Assembly: GCF_002215215.1 (NCBI RefSeq)
Contig: NZ_CP018632.1
Location: forward strand, 6,568,501-6,632,500
Length of the DNA stretch: 64,000 nt
Reading direction: 5' to 3'
Origin: Granulosicoccus antarcticus IMCC3135
Lineage (GTDB): Bacteria > Pseudomonadota > Gammaproteobacteria > Granulosicoccales > Granulosicoccaceae
Of this stretch, positions 24,649 to 32,733 are shown in pieces. Positions within the stretch are counted from its first letter, which is position 1; the number at the start of each line of letters is the position of its first letter. The translations under genes were made by a program, and so were the position numbers. The notes below the pieces were generated by a model. The model saw nothing but the letters and a program-made list of their open reading frames with translations. It had not been told where the DNA came from and ran no database searches.

Positions 24649-27600
24649 TTACTCCTGCACTTTCTCCTGAGGGAAAAACTTGTCAGAGGCTCTTCTTGAG
24701 CGCTGTGAAATGGCCTTGTTCATGGCAGCCAGAAGGTCTACCCGTTGAACCGGCTTTACCAAGTGGATGCCTTCGGCAAGTAGACTACTGCCATGTTCGA
24801 TCTCCTCATCGGCATAGCCCGACATGAAGACCACGGGCAGTGTAGGCCGGAGCGCACGCAGCGCTTCAGCAAGATCTGTCCCTTGCAGCTCTCCGGGCAT
24901 GACAATATCAGTCAGCAGCAGATCAAATGTCGGATCGGCTTTGAAACGCACAAAAGCCTCATCACCGCTGGCTACAGCCTCCACCCGGTAACCGGCCCAT
25001 TCCAGCAGGCTTGCGAGCACCTCGCGAACCGCCTCCTCGTCTTCGGCAAGCAGAATCCGGTGATCAACCCCGGCGGCGATGGCAGGCTGCCGCTTTCGCC
25101 GTTCTGGCAGTTCGAGTTCCTCTGTTGCCGGAAAATACAGCGTGAATGTCGTACCCCTGCCCTGCTCAGATGCCACCCGAACAGTACCGCCACTTTGTTG
25201 CATGAACCCCATGACCATGGACAGTCCAAGTCCGGTTCCTTGCCCAACCGCCTTGGTGGTATAGAAGGGTACGAATATCTGTTCCAGACTGTCGCTCGGT
25301 ACCCCATGGCCGGTGTCGCTGATGGACAGCATGACATACCGACCAGGAGCAAGTTGTTCATCACCGCTGTCAGAGAATGTCTCGTCTATGCGGCAGTTTG
25401 CCGTTTCAAGCCTCAGGCAGCCACGCCCGTTCATGGCATCGCGCGCATTCACGATCAGATTCAGCAAGGCACTTTCGGTCGAGTTGCGATCAGCGGACAC
25501 TTTCCACAGATTGGCTTGCAAGGTGGATTCGACTGACACGGTCTCACGCAAGATTCGACCAATCCAGCTCTTCGTCTCCACTACAACCTTGTTCAAGTCA
25601 ATCACCTCCGGCGAGAGCCGCGACTTGCGCGCAAAGGCCAGCATATTGCGGGTCAGATCAGCCCCGCGAAGGCTTGCCTTGATAGCCTGATCTGCCAGCC
25701 GATCAATCTCCTTCTTCTCCGTTGCGTACTTGATGAGCTCAAGATTCCCCAAGGTAACGGCAAGCAGATTGTTGAAATCATGAGCGATGCCACCGGTCAG
25801 CTGACCGATAGCCACCAGCTTGCTGGAGTGCTCGGCCTGTTCACGATGAAGTTCCTCATCGGTCACATCATCGAGCACCAGCACAACTCTGATCTGGGTA
25901 GATCTGTGCGCATCGATCACCGAACTGGACAGCCTGACATGCAACTGCTCGCCTCCCCCCACATTACTCATGCGGACAAGCTCGCCCTGCAATTCCTTAC
26001 CTGGTACGAATTGCTGACCTTCCCCGCCACCCAGTATCAGCACCCTCTCACCCGACTCATCGAAAAAACGCACGGACTCGGGCCAGAAACAGGGCAGCAC
26101 CATGTCTGATTTTCCCAGCATGCGACGGGCACTGGGGTTGGCAAAGGCAATCTGACCAATGGCATTGAATCCGACAATACCGCTACGTGCAGCACTCATG
26201 ACCGCACTCAAGCGCTCGGAAACATCCAGCGTCTGGGCGGTCAGCGCCTCCGCTTGTCGTCGTGCGCGCAGATTCATGATCAGCACCACGCTCATGACAA
26301 GAAGTGCGACAGCCGATAACGCGCAGGCCCCCAGGGCAAACCATAGTCTGGGTCGTGTCCAGAAGACCTTCTCCCCTTCCAGCTCATGCCGCCGCTCGGC
26401 AAATTCATCCGACAGCAGGTAACCGGGGATGGCAGCGTTGAGGCGTTCCCGAACCTCACCGAGGCCAAAACGCAGCGCCACGGCGCCCTTGGCAATGTAC
26501 ACAGGAATATCCGCCGCTTTTATATCATCGGACAGCTTCACTGCCGCAAGCCGATACTCGAAGCTTTTTTTTCCCGTCACAATGGCATCAACCTGGCCAT
26601 CAAGCAAAAGCCCGAGCAGCTCCTGTTGCGAGTCGACGAGGACAAGTTCCAGACCTTGCTGCGCTTCGGCAAAGATACGTCCCACGCTCTTCCTGATAAC
26701 ACCAACCTTGTGACCGACCAAATCTTCCAAACTCCCAAACTTGCCCACATTCTGATTTGTCGTAAAAATTGAATGTGATACATCGTTGATTGGCAGGGTG
26801 AAATCTGCCATTTCACGGCGATTTTCCAGATTACCCAGCAGTGGAAGCACGTCGTAACGGCTCCAGTCCAGCCCCTTTCGAAGTTGCTGAATAGAGATTT
26901 CTCGCATCTGGATTTTCAAGCCGGTGCGCTCAGCCAGATCCTGGATCACATCGACGGAGAAGCCACTGAGGCTACCATCTTCACCCACGTATTGATAAGG
27001 TGGGTAGTCGGCAATGCCGACAATCAGCACCTCCGGCGCCGGTGCATAGAGTTGCAGATGATAACGTTGCCGCAATGCACCAAGCTCACCACTTTTCTCC
27101 AACCGCTCAATGGCCTCATTGATTGGCCCTAGCAGCTCGGGACGCGACTCGTGAATACCGACAACCCGGACATCATCTGCGTATGGCGCGCCAAACGGCA
27201 CGAACATATGATCAATCCCGGCTCGGTAGGCCCAGCCCAATGATCCCTCCTCTGGAGCGAACCATAAGTCGATTTCTTTCGCCAGCAGTGCAATGAGACC
27301 TTCATCAGGCGCTTCGTACGCCTTCAGGATCAGTTGAGGAGGCAGGGCTTTTCGTGCCAGCTGCTCACCGGTAGAGACATAGCCCACCGTCGGCGGTGGT
27401 ACCGAATCGAGGCTGATACGCTCTTGCTGGTCGGCGCGAACAATCAGGCGCTTGCGCGATTCTCCTACCGCTCTGGACGCAATACCGGTTGTTCCACCGG
27501 CGAACGGTCGACTCGGCACTCCGGCAATGAAATCAACGTCACCGTTCCTGAATTTCTGAACGCTCTCGGAAAGCGAGGCGCTGGGATTGAATTCCAGAGG

Positions 27601-27834
27601 CCTATCCAGTTCTCTGGCCAGCAGTCTGGACAGGTCTGCACCAAATCCGGAAAGCTCACCGTTCGCTCCATACTCGAACAAGGGCGGTGACTCATACCAA
27701 CCCGATACCAGTGGCCCTACTTCCTGTGCAACAGACGATTGCGCCCACACGCTCGGTACGGCGAGCTGTAGAAAAATAATGCCGATAACAGAGATTTGTA
27801 CCTGGCGAATAATCAGTTGCAGCTCCATGCCCAC
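24649..27834 (-). CDS. BvgS-like hybrid sensor histidine kinase with two periplasmic solute-binding domains
   Basis: 1061 aa. Signal peptide or first membrane segment 1-31; two SBP_bac_3 domains at about 40-260 and 265-490; a membrane helix at 497-521; a PAS domain at about 540-655; a HisKA helix with the phospho-accepting H685 (GGIAHDFNNLL); an ATPase domain with N797 (NLIVNARDA), DTGHG and GTGLGLS; and a receiver domain with D976 (LLLTDIVMPG). BvgS and EvgS share the periplasmic architecture. There is no Hpt domain and no response regulator beside it, so the phosphate target lies elsewhere. H-D-F-N-N is the kinase subtype often found with C-terminal receivers. MELQL two codons in is an alternative start. 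Confidence 0.92.
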   Translation of the reverse strand: MGMELQLIIRQVQISVIGIIFLQLAVPSVWAQSSVAQEVGPLVSGWYESPPLFEYGANGELSGFGADLSRLLARELDRPLEFNPSASLSESVQKFRNGDVDFIAGVPSRPFAGGTTGIASRAVGESRKRLIVRADQQERISLDSVPPPTVGYVSTGEQLARKALPPQLILKAYEAPDEGLIALLAKEIDLWFAPEEGSLGWAYRAGIDHMFVPFGAPYADDVRVVGIHESRPELLGPINEAIERLEKSGELGALRQRYHLQLYAPAPEVLIVGIADYPPYQYVGEDGSLSGFSVDVIQDLAERTGLKIQMREISIQQLRKGLDWSRYDVLPLLGNLENRREMADFTLPINDVSHSIFTTNQNVGKFGSLEDLVGHKVGVIRKSVGRIFAEAQQGLELVLVDSQQELLGLLLDGQVDAIVTGKKSFEYRLAAVKLSDDIKAADIPVYIAKGAVALRFGLGEVRERLNAAIPGYLLSDEFAERRHELEGEKVFWTRPRLWFALGACALSAVALLVMSVVLIMNLRARRQAEALTAQTLDVSERLSAVMSAARSGIVGFNAIGQIAFANPSARRMLGKSDMVLPCFWPESVRFFDESGERVLILGGGEGQQFVPGKELQGELVRMSNVGGGEQLHVRLSSSVIDAHRSTQIRVVLVLDDVTDEELHREQAEHSSKLVAIGQLTGGIAHDFNNLLAVTLGNLELIKYATEKKEIDRLADQAIKASLRGADLTRNMLAFARKSRLSPEVIDLNKVVVETKSWIGRILRETVSVESTLQANLWKVSADRNSTESALLNLIVNARDAMNGRGCLRLETANCRIDETFSDSGDEQLAPGRYVMLSISDTGHGVPSDSLEQIFVPFYTTKAVGQGTGLGLSMVMGFMQQSGGTVRVASEQGRGTTFTLYFPATEELELPERRKRQPAIAAGVDHRILLAEDEEAVREVLASLLEWAGYRVEAVASGDEAFVRFKADPTFDLLLTDIVMPGELQGTDLAEALRALRPTLPVVFMSGYADEEIEHGSSLLAEGIHLVKPVQRVDLLAAMNKAISQRSRRASDKFFPQEKVQE

Positions 27835-28259
27835 ACCTTATTTTCATCAACGTGACAACCGTGAGCACCTCTTACCAAAAAAAACATGCAAGTCATTTCA
27901 TCATTTATGACGATCATACCGCGTGAAGTTGCCGTCGATACGGTTAGACTCCATATCCTTGCACAAACGCCGTTTTTTCCGAGAAAAAATAGGTAACAAT
28001 ATTGAAGCAAGACTTATTGATTGTTTTTCCATCACACAAATATATCTTACGCCAACCTTCCTCAGGGTTACTCACAGATTCGGCACTCCATCCTGAGCAA
28101 CTCGTGGTTGAACGTCTGAACATGCCTCTCTCCGGGATATATCACAGCTGCCAGAAAGTATCGGGAAATAATCCCCCGCCTTCAGTGTCTTGTCAGGAAG
28201 CATGAGTATTCTGACATTGTCCGCTCATCAGCGGTATTTACTTACCTGAGTGACCTGTC
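27835..28259. other. Intergenic region between the divergent kinase and cytochrome genes
   Basis: 425 bp, A+T-richer than its surroundings. A 67-codon plus-strand frame (28002-28205) has no signal, domain or ribosome-binding site and is probably not a gene. I see no strong hairpin or repeat. Confidence 0.5.
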
Positions 28260-28910
28260 ATGTCTGCCAACAACCCTTCTTTAACAAGCTCCAGCACTAC
28301 AAGTCTGGAAACAAACATCGAAACACATAACCGAGCGACTCGCCTGCTACATGCGATTCTGGCAATTTCAATCGTCACACAGCTAGGATCGAGTTTGCTG
28401 ATGGTGGCCCCCCTCAGGAACCATACACCTGATTTGTTCTTCGAGATTCATGAGTATTCCGGACTCGCGGCCCTGGCACTGTCCATCGCTTTCTGGATAA
28501 CGATTCTGATCAGACGAAGCGGAACACCTGTGGCGAAAATCCTGCCCTGGTTTTCGCCGCTTACCCGGCAATTGCTCTGGCAGGATGCCCGTCAACACTT
28601 TCAGACTCTTCGTGGCAAACGATTGCCCTCCTACCAGAGCGATGCGCCACTGGCCTGCGCCATCCATGGTCTGGGCCTGCTGCTGATTCTCGCCATGGCC
28701 ATTACCGGGGGGCTGTTTTATCTGGCCCTGTTACTGGGAACACCGGATGCAGCCTGGGCGGGTCTGGATCTGGACATGCATAAACTGCTTGCCTCAATGG
28801 CCTGGACATACCTCATCGCTCATGCCGGTGTCGCGGTGCTCTACCGCTATGTGGGTCAGCTGGATCTAGGCTGCATGTGGTCGTTCAAAGGCGATACCGA
28901 CTCAAAATGA
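28260..28910 (+). CDS. Cytochrome b561 / b-type di-heme membrane protein
   Basis: A 216-aa protein with four hydrophobic segments: about 33-52, 62-86, 132-158 and 172-196. Histidines that can serve as axial heme ligands lie in each: THNRATRLLHAIL, FFEIHEYSGL, CAIHGLGLLL and DMHKLLASM plus AHAGVAVL. This is the Ni/Fe-hydrogenase b-type / b561 fold that moves electrons between quinone and a periplasmic partner. No partner enzyme is adjacent. It starts with ATG at 28260 after a poor ribosome-binding site. Confidence 0.8.
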   Translation: MSANNPSLTSSSTTSLETNIETHNRATRLLHAILAISIVTQLGSSLLMVAPLRNHTPDLFFEIHEYSGLAALALSIAFWITILIRRSGTPVAKILPWFSPLTRQLLWQDARQHFQTLRGKRLPSYQSDAPLACAIHGLGLLLILAMAITGGLFYLALLLGTPDAAWAGLDLDMHKLLASMAWTYLIAHAGVAVLYRYVGQLDLGCMWSFKGDTDSK

Positions 28911-29028
28911 AACCCGCACCCGCGACGCGAATTCTTGCTGCCTTCAACAGGCCGTGCTCGGGGATATTTCGGTGCCAAAGCTGCACTGATGAACGACACA
29001 GCAGTGATCGGGACCTTGCCCCCTGACT

Positions 29029-29148
29029 ATGGCAATGGCTCTGGCTACTACCCTGTTTGTCGGTGCGCATGCAGCCGCAAATTGTGGTTATCGACCACGA
29101 CCTCTACCATTACCACTTGCGCGTTTGATCTTCGGTATGCGACCCTGA
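29029..29148 (+). CDS. Possible small secreted peptide or leader ORF
   Basis: A 39-codon frame: MAMALATTLFVGAHAAANC followed by a basic, Pro-rich tail ending FGMRP. The N-terminus has the look of a Sec signal with an AHAAA cleavage site. It lies 17 bp before the DUF2270 gene. No good ribosome-binding site is visible, so it may be spurious. Confidence 0.2.
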   Translation: MAMALATTLFVGAHAAANCGYRPRPLPLPLARLIFGMRP

Positions 29149-29165
29149 GGCCGGAGGACAACTTG

Positions 29166-29855
29166 ATGCCTGATGGAAAAAATGTGGAGGCCAGGAAACT
29201 TGATGCGGCCGAAATGAGTGCGATAGCGCATCTTTACCGAGGAGAGGTTTACAGGTCCACTATCTGGCGAACCCGTCTCGATACAACAACCAACTGGTCT
29301 GTCGTGACTTTGGGAGTTGCACTTTCGATTGCGTTCTCGTCTCCGGAAGCCTCGCCATTACCCTTGATTCTGGTAGGGGTTCTAATCAGTTTCTTCTTGA
29401 TGCTGGAAGCTCGAAGATACCGTTACTTCAATGTCTGGCGTGCACGTTGCCGGTGGATGGAAGTACACTTTTATGCCCCTATGCTGCATGACGGGGACCT
29501 TCATTTGGAAGATGGCTGGCAACGAACACTTGCCGATGATTATCTGGCGCCAAAATATCACGTGCCCATGCCAGTGGCGATTGGCCGGCGAATGCGACGC
29601 AACTATATCTGGATCCTGCTAATCCAGAGCACAGCCTATATAGGCAAGATTGTCGTCCACCCTACTCCGCTGACGAGTCTGTCCCAATTAAATGAGCGCG
29701 CCACCATCGGTCCAATAAGTGGACACTATGTGCTGGGCTTCGGGGCCGCCTACTGCCTGCTTTGGGGCATCGTTGCGTTCTGGAGCTGGCGAGACGACTC
29801 ACAACGTGCGAATCATCGACAGCCCGGTACGGATGCCAGTACTGGAATGGGTTGA
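29166..29855 (+). CDS. DUF2270 integral membrane protein
   Basis: A 229-aa protein. The ATG at 29166 has GGAGG 8 nt upstream (ccggaggacaacttg), which decides the start over longer open frames. Seen are the LDAAEMSAIAHLYRGEVYR motif near 13-31, two hydrophobic segments (WSVVTLGVALSIAFS and LPLILVGVLISFFLML), the EARRYRYFNVWRARCRWME basic-aromatic stretch near 85-103, and two more hydrophobic segments toward the end. These are the DUF2270 family features; no activity is known. It runs head to tail after the cytochrome gene. Confidence 0.8.
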   Translation: MPDGKNVEARKLDAAEMSAIAHLYRGEVYRSTIWRTRLDTTTNWSVVTLGVALSIAFSSPEASPLPLILVGVLISFFLMLEARRYRYFNVWRARCRWMEVHFYAPMLHDGDLHLEDGWQRTLADDYLAPKYHVPMPVAIGRRMRRNYIWILLIQSTAYIGKIVVHPTPLTSLSQLNERATIGPISGHYVLGFGAAYCLLWGIVAFWSWRDDSQRANHRQPGTDASTGMG

Positions 29856-29857
29856 AA

Positions 29858-30364
29858 CTAACCCAATACCTGCGCCAGGATAACGTAAGAAGACAGACCT
29901 TCTGGAACCCTGATTAATGCATTCGGATGAAATCCTGGAACATTCTTGTATTCTTTTACCGGAATGAGATCACCCTCGCCTGCTGCAAGATTACCGAGCA
30001 ATTCCGGATACCAGCTTGCACCGCTAACCTGTTCCGATTTGCCATCCACTGTTTTCAGCATCTGGGCGACGACCTCAGCACTTCCGTAGTCGATCACGGC
30101 TCTTAAAAAGATATCGGTAGGCCCCGGTACTCGATCATTGCCAGGAGTTCCCATTGCCTCACCCGCCCACCAGACGGCTTTCACGTCACCAGGAATGGAA
30201 GTAATGGACTGAAGTTTGGTGATGTCGGTTTTAGCTATCACTGTTGTTTCTGCTGCAGAGGCTTCAGTCGCGGTACGAGACGTATTTTCATGCTTTTCTT
30301 CGTTCTTGCATGAATGCAGCATAAGCGCTGTCAATACAAGAATAACTCGACTAAACAGTTTCAA
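29858..30364 (-). CDS. Small lipoprotein of unknown function, coupled to the upstream gene
   Basis: 168 aa. The start is a TTG whose last bases overlap the stop of the previous gene (TTGA). A lipoprotein signal ends in the lipobox LHSC, followed by a Glu/Thr/Ala-rich linker to about 45 and a globular domain with VKAVWWAGEAMGTPGND and VPGPTDIFLRAVIDY. I recognise no family. The tight coupling means it is made together with the 414-aa protein, either as its partner or as protection against it. Confidence 0.6.
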   Translation of the reverse strand: MKLFSRVILVLTALMLHSCKNEEKHENTSRTATEASAAETTVIAKTDITKLQSITSIPGDVKAVWWAGEAMGTPGNDRVPGPTDIFLRAVIDYGSAEVVAQMLKTVDGKSEQVSGASWYPELLGNLAAGEGDLIPVKEYKNVPGFHPNALIRVPEGLSSYVILAQVLG

Positions 30365-31605
30365 CGTGACGATCCGTTAGAAGGCGCAACGTATGCTTCG
30401 TCTGGGCTACCAATGATCCATTGTGTCTCTAATTGCGCCTGTCCGACCTGATCAAACTGTTGAGCAAGACCGGTTTGTTCCAGAACACCGCGCTCTGAGT
30501 CAGGAGCCCCAGTGGCGATGTCTTGTTGCCCTGGATTAAAATTATATCGATCTTCGAAATTGACCTCGATGGCGGCGCTTGCCAACAGAGTGCCATTTTC
30601 CAGCCGAGTCACGGTGACTTCACTGCGGGTGTAAACCTGGTGAGCACCAATCGCTTTTTGCCAGTTCTCTGATTCAGGGTAGGGAAAACGTTGAGAGTTG
30701 GGGTTATCCGGAGCGCCGCCTCCCACCGCAATAGCATCACCTGAGACGGTGAAAACAATACGTTCACCCACTGCAATATCATCCAGCTTGATAGCTCCGT
30801 CAGCAACCTCGTTTGCAAAAAGTTGATCACCGGCTGCTTGTATATCCTGAACGATACTATCGTTGGTGGTTCTTCCGTTTACATCGTCTGTCAGATAGTT
30901 GCCATAGTCAACATCGTAGGTTTCGCCGCCACCAGTCAGAAAGTGCGAGTACGCATCTATTGCTTCGTCCAGATCAGCTTTGCTGGTGAAGATGCCCGCG
31001 CCGGGAATGGCCGAGACGATATTACCGCCTTTTGCCAGTGCAACCTCTTTTAGATAGTAAGCGCGCTCGCTACCGGTCGGTGGCCTCGTTGAAATGGGCA
31101 CCGGATCTGATGCATCAGCAGGATTTTGTAGAAATCCATTGTCGTGATTGATATCTGGTGGTGGCATTGCACCAATCTGATAGTCGTTTCCGTTAACAGA
31201 AACAGCCTGTGCATTTGCAGGAATAACAGGCGTTGACTCACCTTGCTCACCACGTATAGCTTTCAATACGCTTTGTAATGTCTGCGCCACGAAGCCACCC
31301 GATGCACCCAGCTCCATAGTTGTGGCGTTCAACGAGCCTGCATCACTCTGCAAGTCAGCAAGCTCATCGTTACTTGCCGAATATTCTCTGTTCGTCAGCT
31401 CATTTAAAGTTGTCGGGTGATTGTCTTCACCTAGTAGAGTTTGCGCAGTCGTAGACCCGTTTCTAAGATTGTCCAGAGCGGTGTTCGAGTTCAACAAATT
31501 CTCGGTACTGGTATTAGAGGCGCCGTCATCCCCAGCTGTACCCGCTGAACTGCTCTTAAGAGATGAGCCATTGTTGAAATTTGAACTGACACCTGTATTC
31601 ATCAT
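30361..31605 (-). CDS. Protein of unknown function, candidate secreted effector
   Basis: 414 aa, no signal peptide. Residues 1-110 are Ser/Asn/Thr/Gly-rich and low in hydrophobics; a helix at about 100-120 is followed by a domain from 170 to 414. The C-terminal part has SENWQKAIGAHQVYTRSEV, then VNFEDRYNFNPGQQDIATG and GLAQQFDQVGQAQLETQW, which looks like an enzyme core with conserved Asp, Arg and Tyr. I have seen similar C-termini in bacterial secreted toxins but cannot name the family with certainty. Together with the coupled lipoprotein it fits an effector-immunity pair; a structural protein is the alternative. Confidence 0.5.
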   Translation of the reverse strand: MMNTGVSSNFNNGSSLKSSSAGTAGDDGASNTSTENLLNSNTALDNLRNGSTTAQTLLGEDNHPTTLNELTNREYSASNDELADLQSDAGSLNATTMELGASGGFVAQTLQSVLKAIRGEQGESTPVIPANAQAVSVNGNDYQIGAMPPPDINHDNGFLQNPADASDPVPISTRPPTGSERAYYLKEVALAKGGNIVSAIPGAGIFTSKADLDEAIDAYSHFLTGGGETYDVDYGNYLTDDVNGRTTNDSIVQDIQAAGDQLFANEVADGAIKLDDIAVGERIVFTVSGDAIAVGGGAPDNPNSQRFPYPESENWQKAIGAHQVYTRSEVTVTRLENGTLLASAAIEVNFEDRYNFNPGQQDIATGAPDSERGVLEQTGLAQQFDQVGQAQLETQWIIGSPDEAYVAPSNGSSR

Positions 31606-31709
31606 GCATTCTTTGTTCGGCAGCCGACATTTCGCAGCGTAGCAAAGCAGGCAACAGGCTGTCTATTAGGGCAAACCCTAGTAGTCCAATTCCGGCGAAT
31701 TAATGGCTT

Positions 31710-32570
31710 TCAGGAAAGTAGCGACACTCTGACGTCGACGAACATCTGTGGGTTTGCGTTACCGGTGCCGACAAAGGAGCCCGCCACGGGGGGAATGGAC
31801 TCGGGATGGCGATGCACGGCAACCGCAATATGATCAGAGCCTGCCAGCAATCCGCTGGTAGGGTCAAAACCGCGCCAGCCAGAACCGGGAAGAAAGACTT
31901 CTGACCAGGCATGGGTGGAGCCGATTTGTTGAGGCACAGCGTCGCCAAGAACATAACCACTGATAAAACGCATGGCCAAGCCCAGATGTCGGCAGATCTC
32001 AATGAACAGTGTGGCAAAGTCACGGCATGAACCGCTGCCCAGTCGCAGAGTTTCAGCAGGTGACTGCACACCGGGTTCCTCACGCATTTCGTAGCGCAGC
32101 TGATTGGCGATTTTCTGGTTGATGCACGTCAGCAAAAATATCGTTTCCATCTTGTTGTCATGCTGATACACATCGCTGATCCATTCACGAATCACAACTT
32201 CGTCCTGTGGATAGATCAGACTCTTGTAGGGGTGCAGATCGATAGCGTCCTTCGGGTCGTATCGGAATGGGAAGCGTTGTGCATAGTCTTCCAGTGCAAA
32301 TTTCGGTAGCGCCTCGCTGTAATGCTCGATGATGATTTCGCTGTCGATAATCAGCTCGGAGGAGCGTTGCGAAATATCAGCTGTTGCAACAGAGTTACCG
32401 TAGACATCGCGTTTCCAGCGAACCTCGGCAGTGGGCGTTATATCGAGTCTCGACGAGACAACCCGGATATCAAAACCGTCCCGTGGCCTCAAGTGAAGGC
32501 TATGGGGCTGCAATGTCACGGTTTCCGCAAAGCGGTACTCAGTGAGATGATTGATTTTTATGCGTCGCAC
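31710..32570 (-). CDS. Transglutaminase-like cysteine protease family protein
   Basis: A 286-aa cytoplasmic protein. The N-terminal beta domain (to about 120, beginning MRRIKINHLTEYRF with QPHSLHLRPRDG) is the usual companion of bacterial transglutaminase domains. The catalytic triad is complete: Cys in LGSGSCRDFATLF, His in GSTHAWSEVFLP and Asp in GFDPTSG. Members act as proteases or amidases. Here the operon partners often seen with it (alpha-E, circularly permuted ATP-grasp) are absent. It is divergent from the hybrid kinase at 32734 with a 163-bp spacer. Confidence 0.9.
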   Translation of the reverse strand: MRRIKINHLTEYRFAETVTLQPHSLHLRPRDGFDIRVVSSRLDITPTAEVRWKRDVYGNSVATADISQRSSELIIDSEIIIEHYSEALPKFALEDYAQRFPFRYDPKDAIDLHPYKSLIYPQDEVVIREWISDVYQHDNKMETIFLLTCINQKIANQLRYEMREEPGVQSPAETLRLGSGSCRDFATLFIEICRHLGLAMRFISGYVLGDAVPQQIGSTHAWSEVFLPGSGWRGFDPTSGLLAGSDHIAVAVHRHPESIPPVAGSFVGTGNANPQMFVDVRVSLLS

Positions 32571-32733
32571 GTTATCTAGTAGTAGCCAAAGCAGAAATCC
32601 AGCATTGCAATCGTTATGATAGATTCAGTGTAGCAACAACGGCACGACAGGGTTCACACATTCTCTGCGTAATTGCCTCAGTCTCGTTCCAGACGGGTGC
32701 GAACCTCGCTCTTCTCTTAATTGGCAACGCCTG

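Noticed and set aside
28002-28205. 67-codon plus-strand frame before the cytochrome gene
   Set aside because: It has no ribosome-binding site, domain or signal, and A+T-rich non-coding character.
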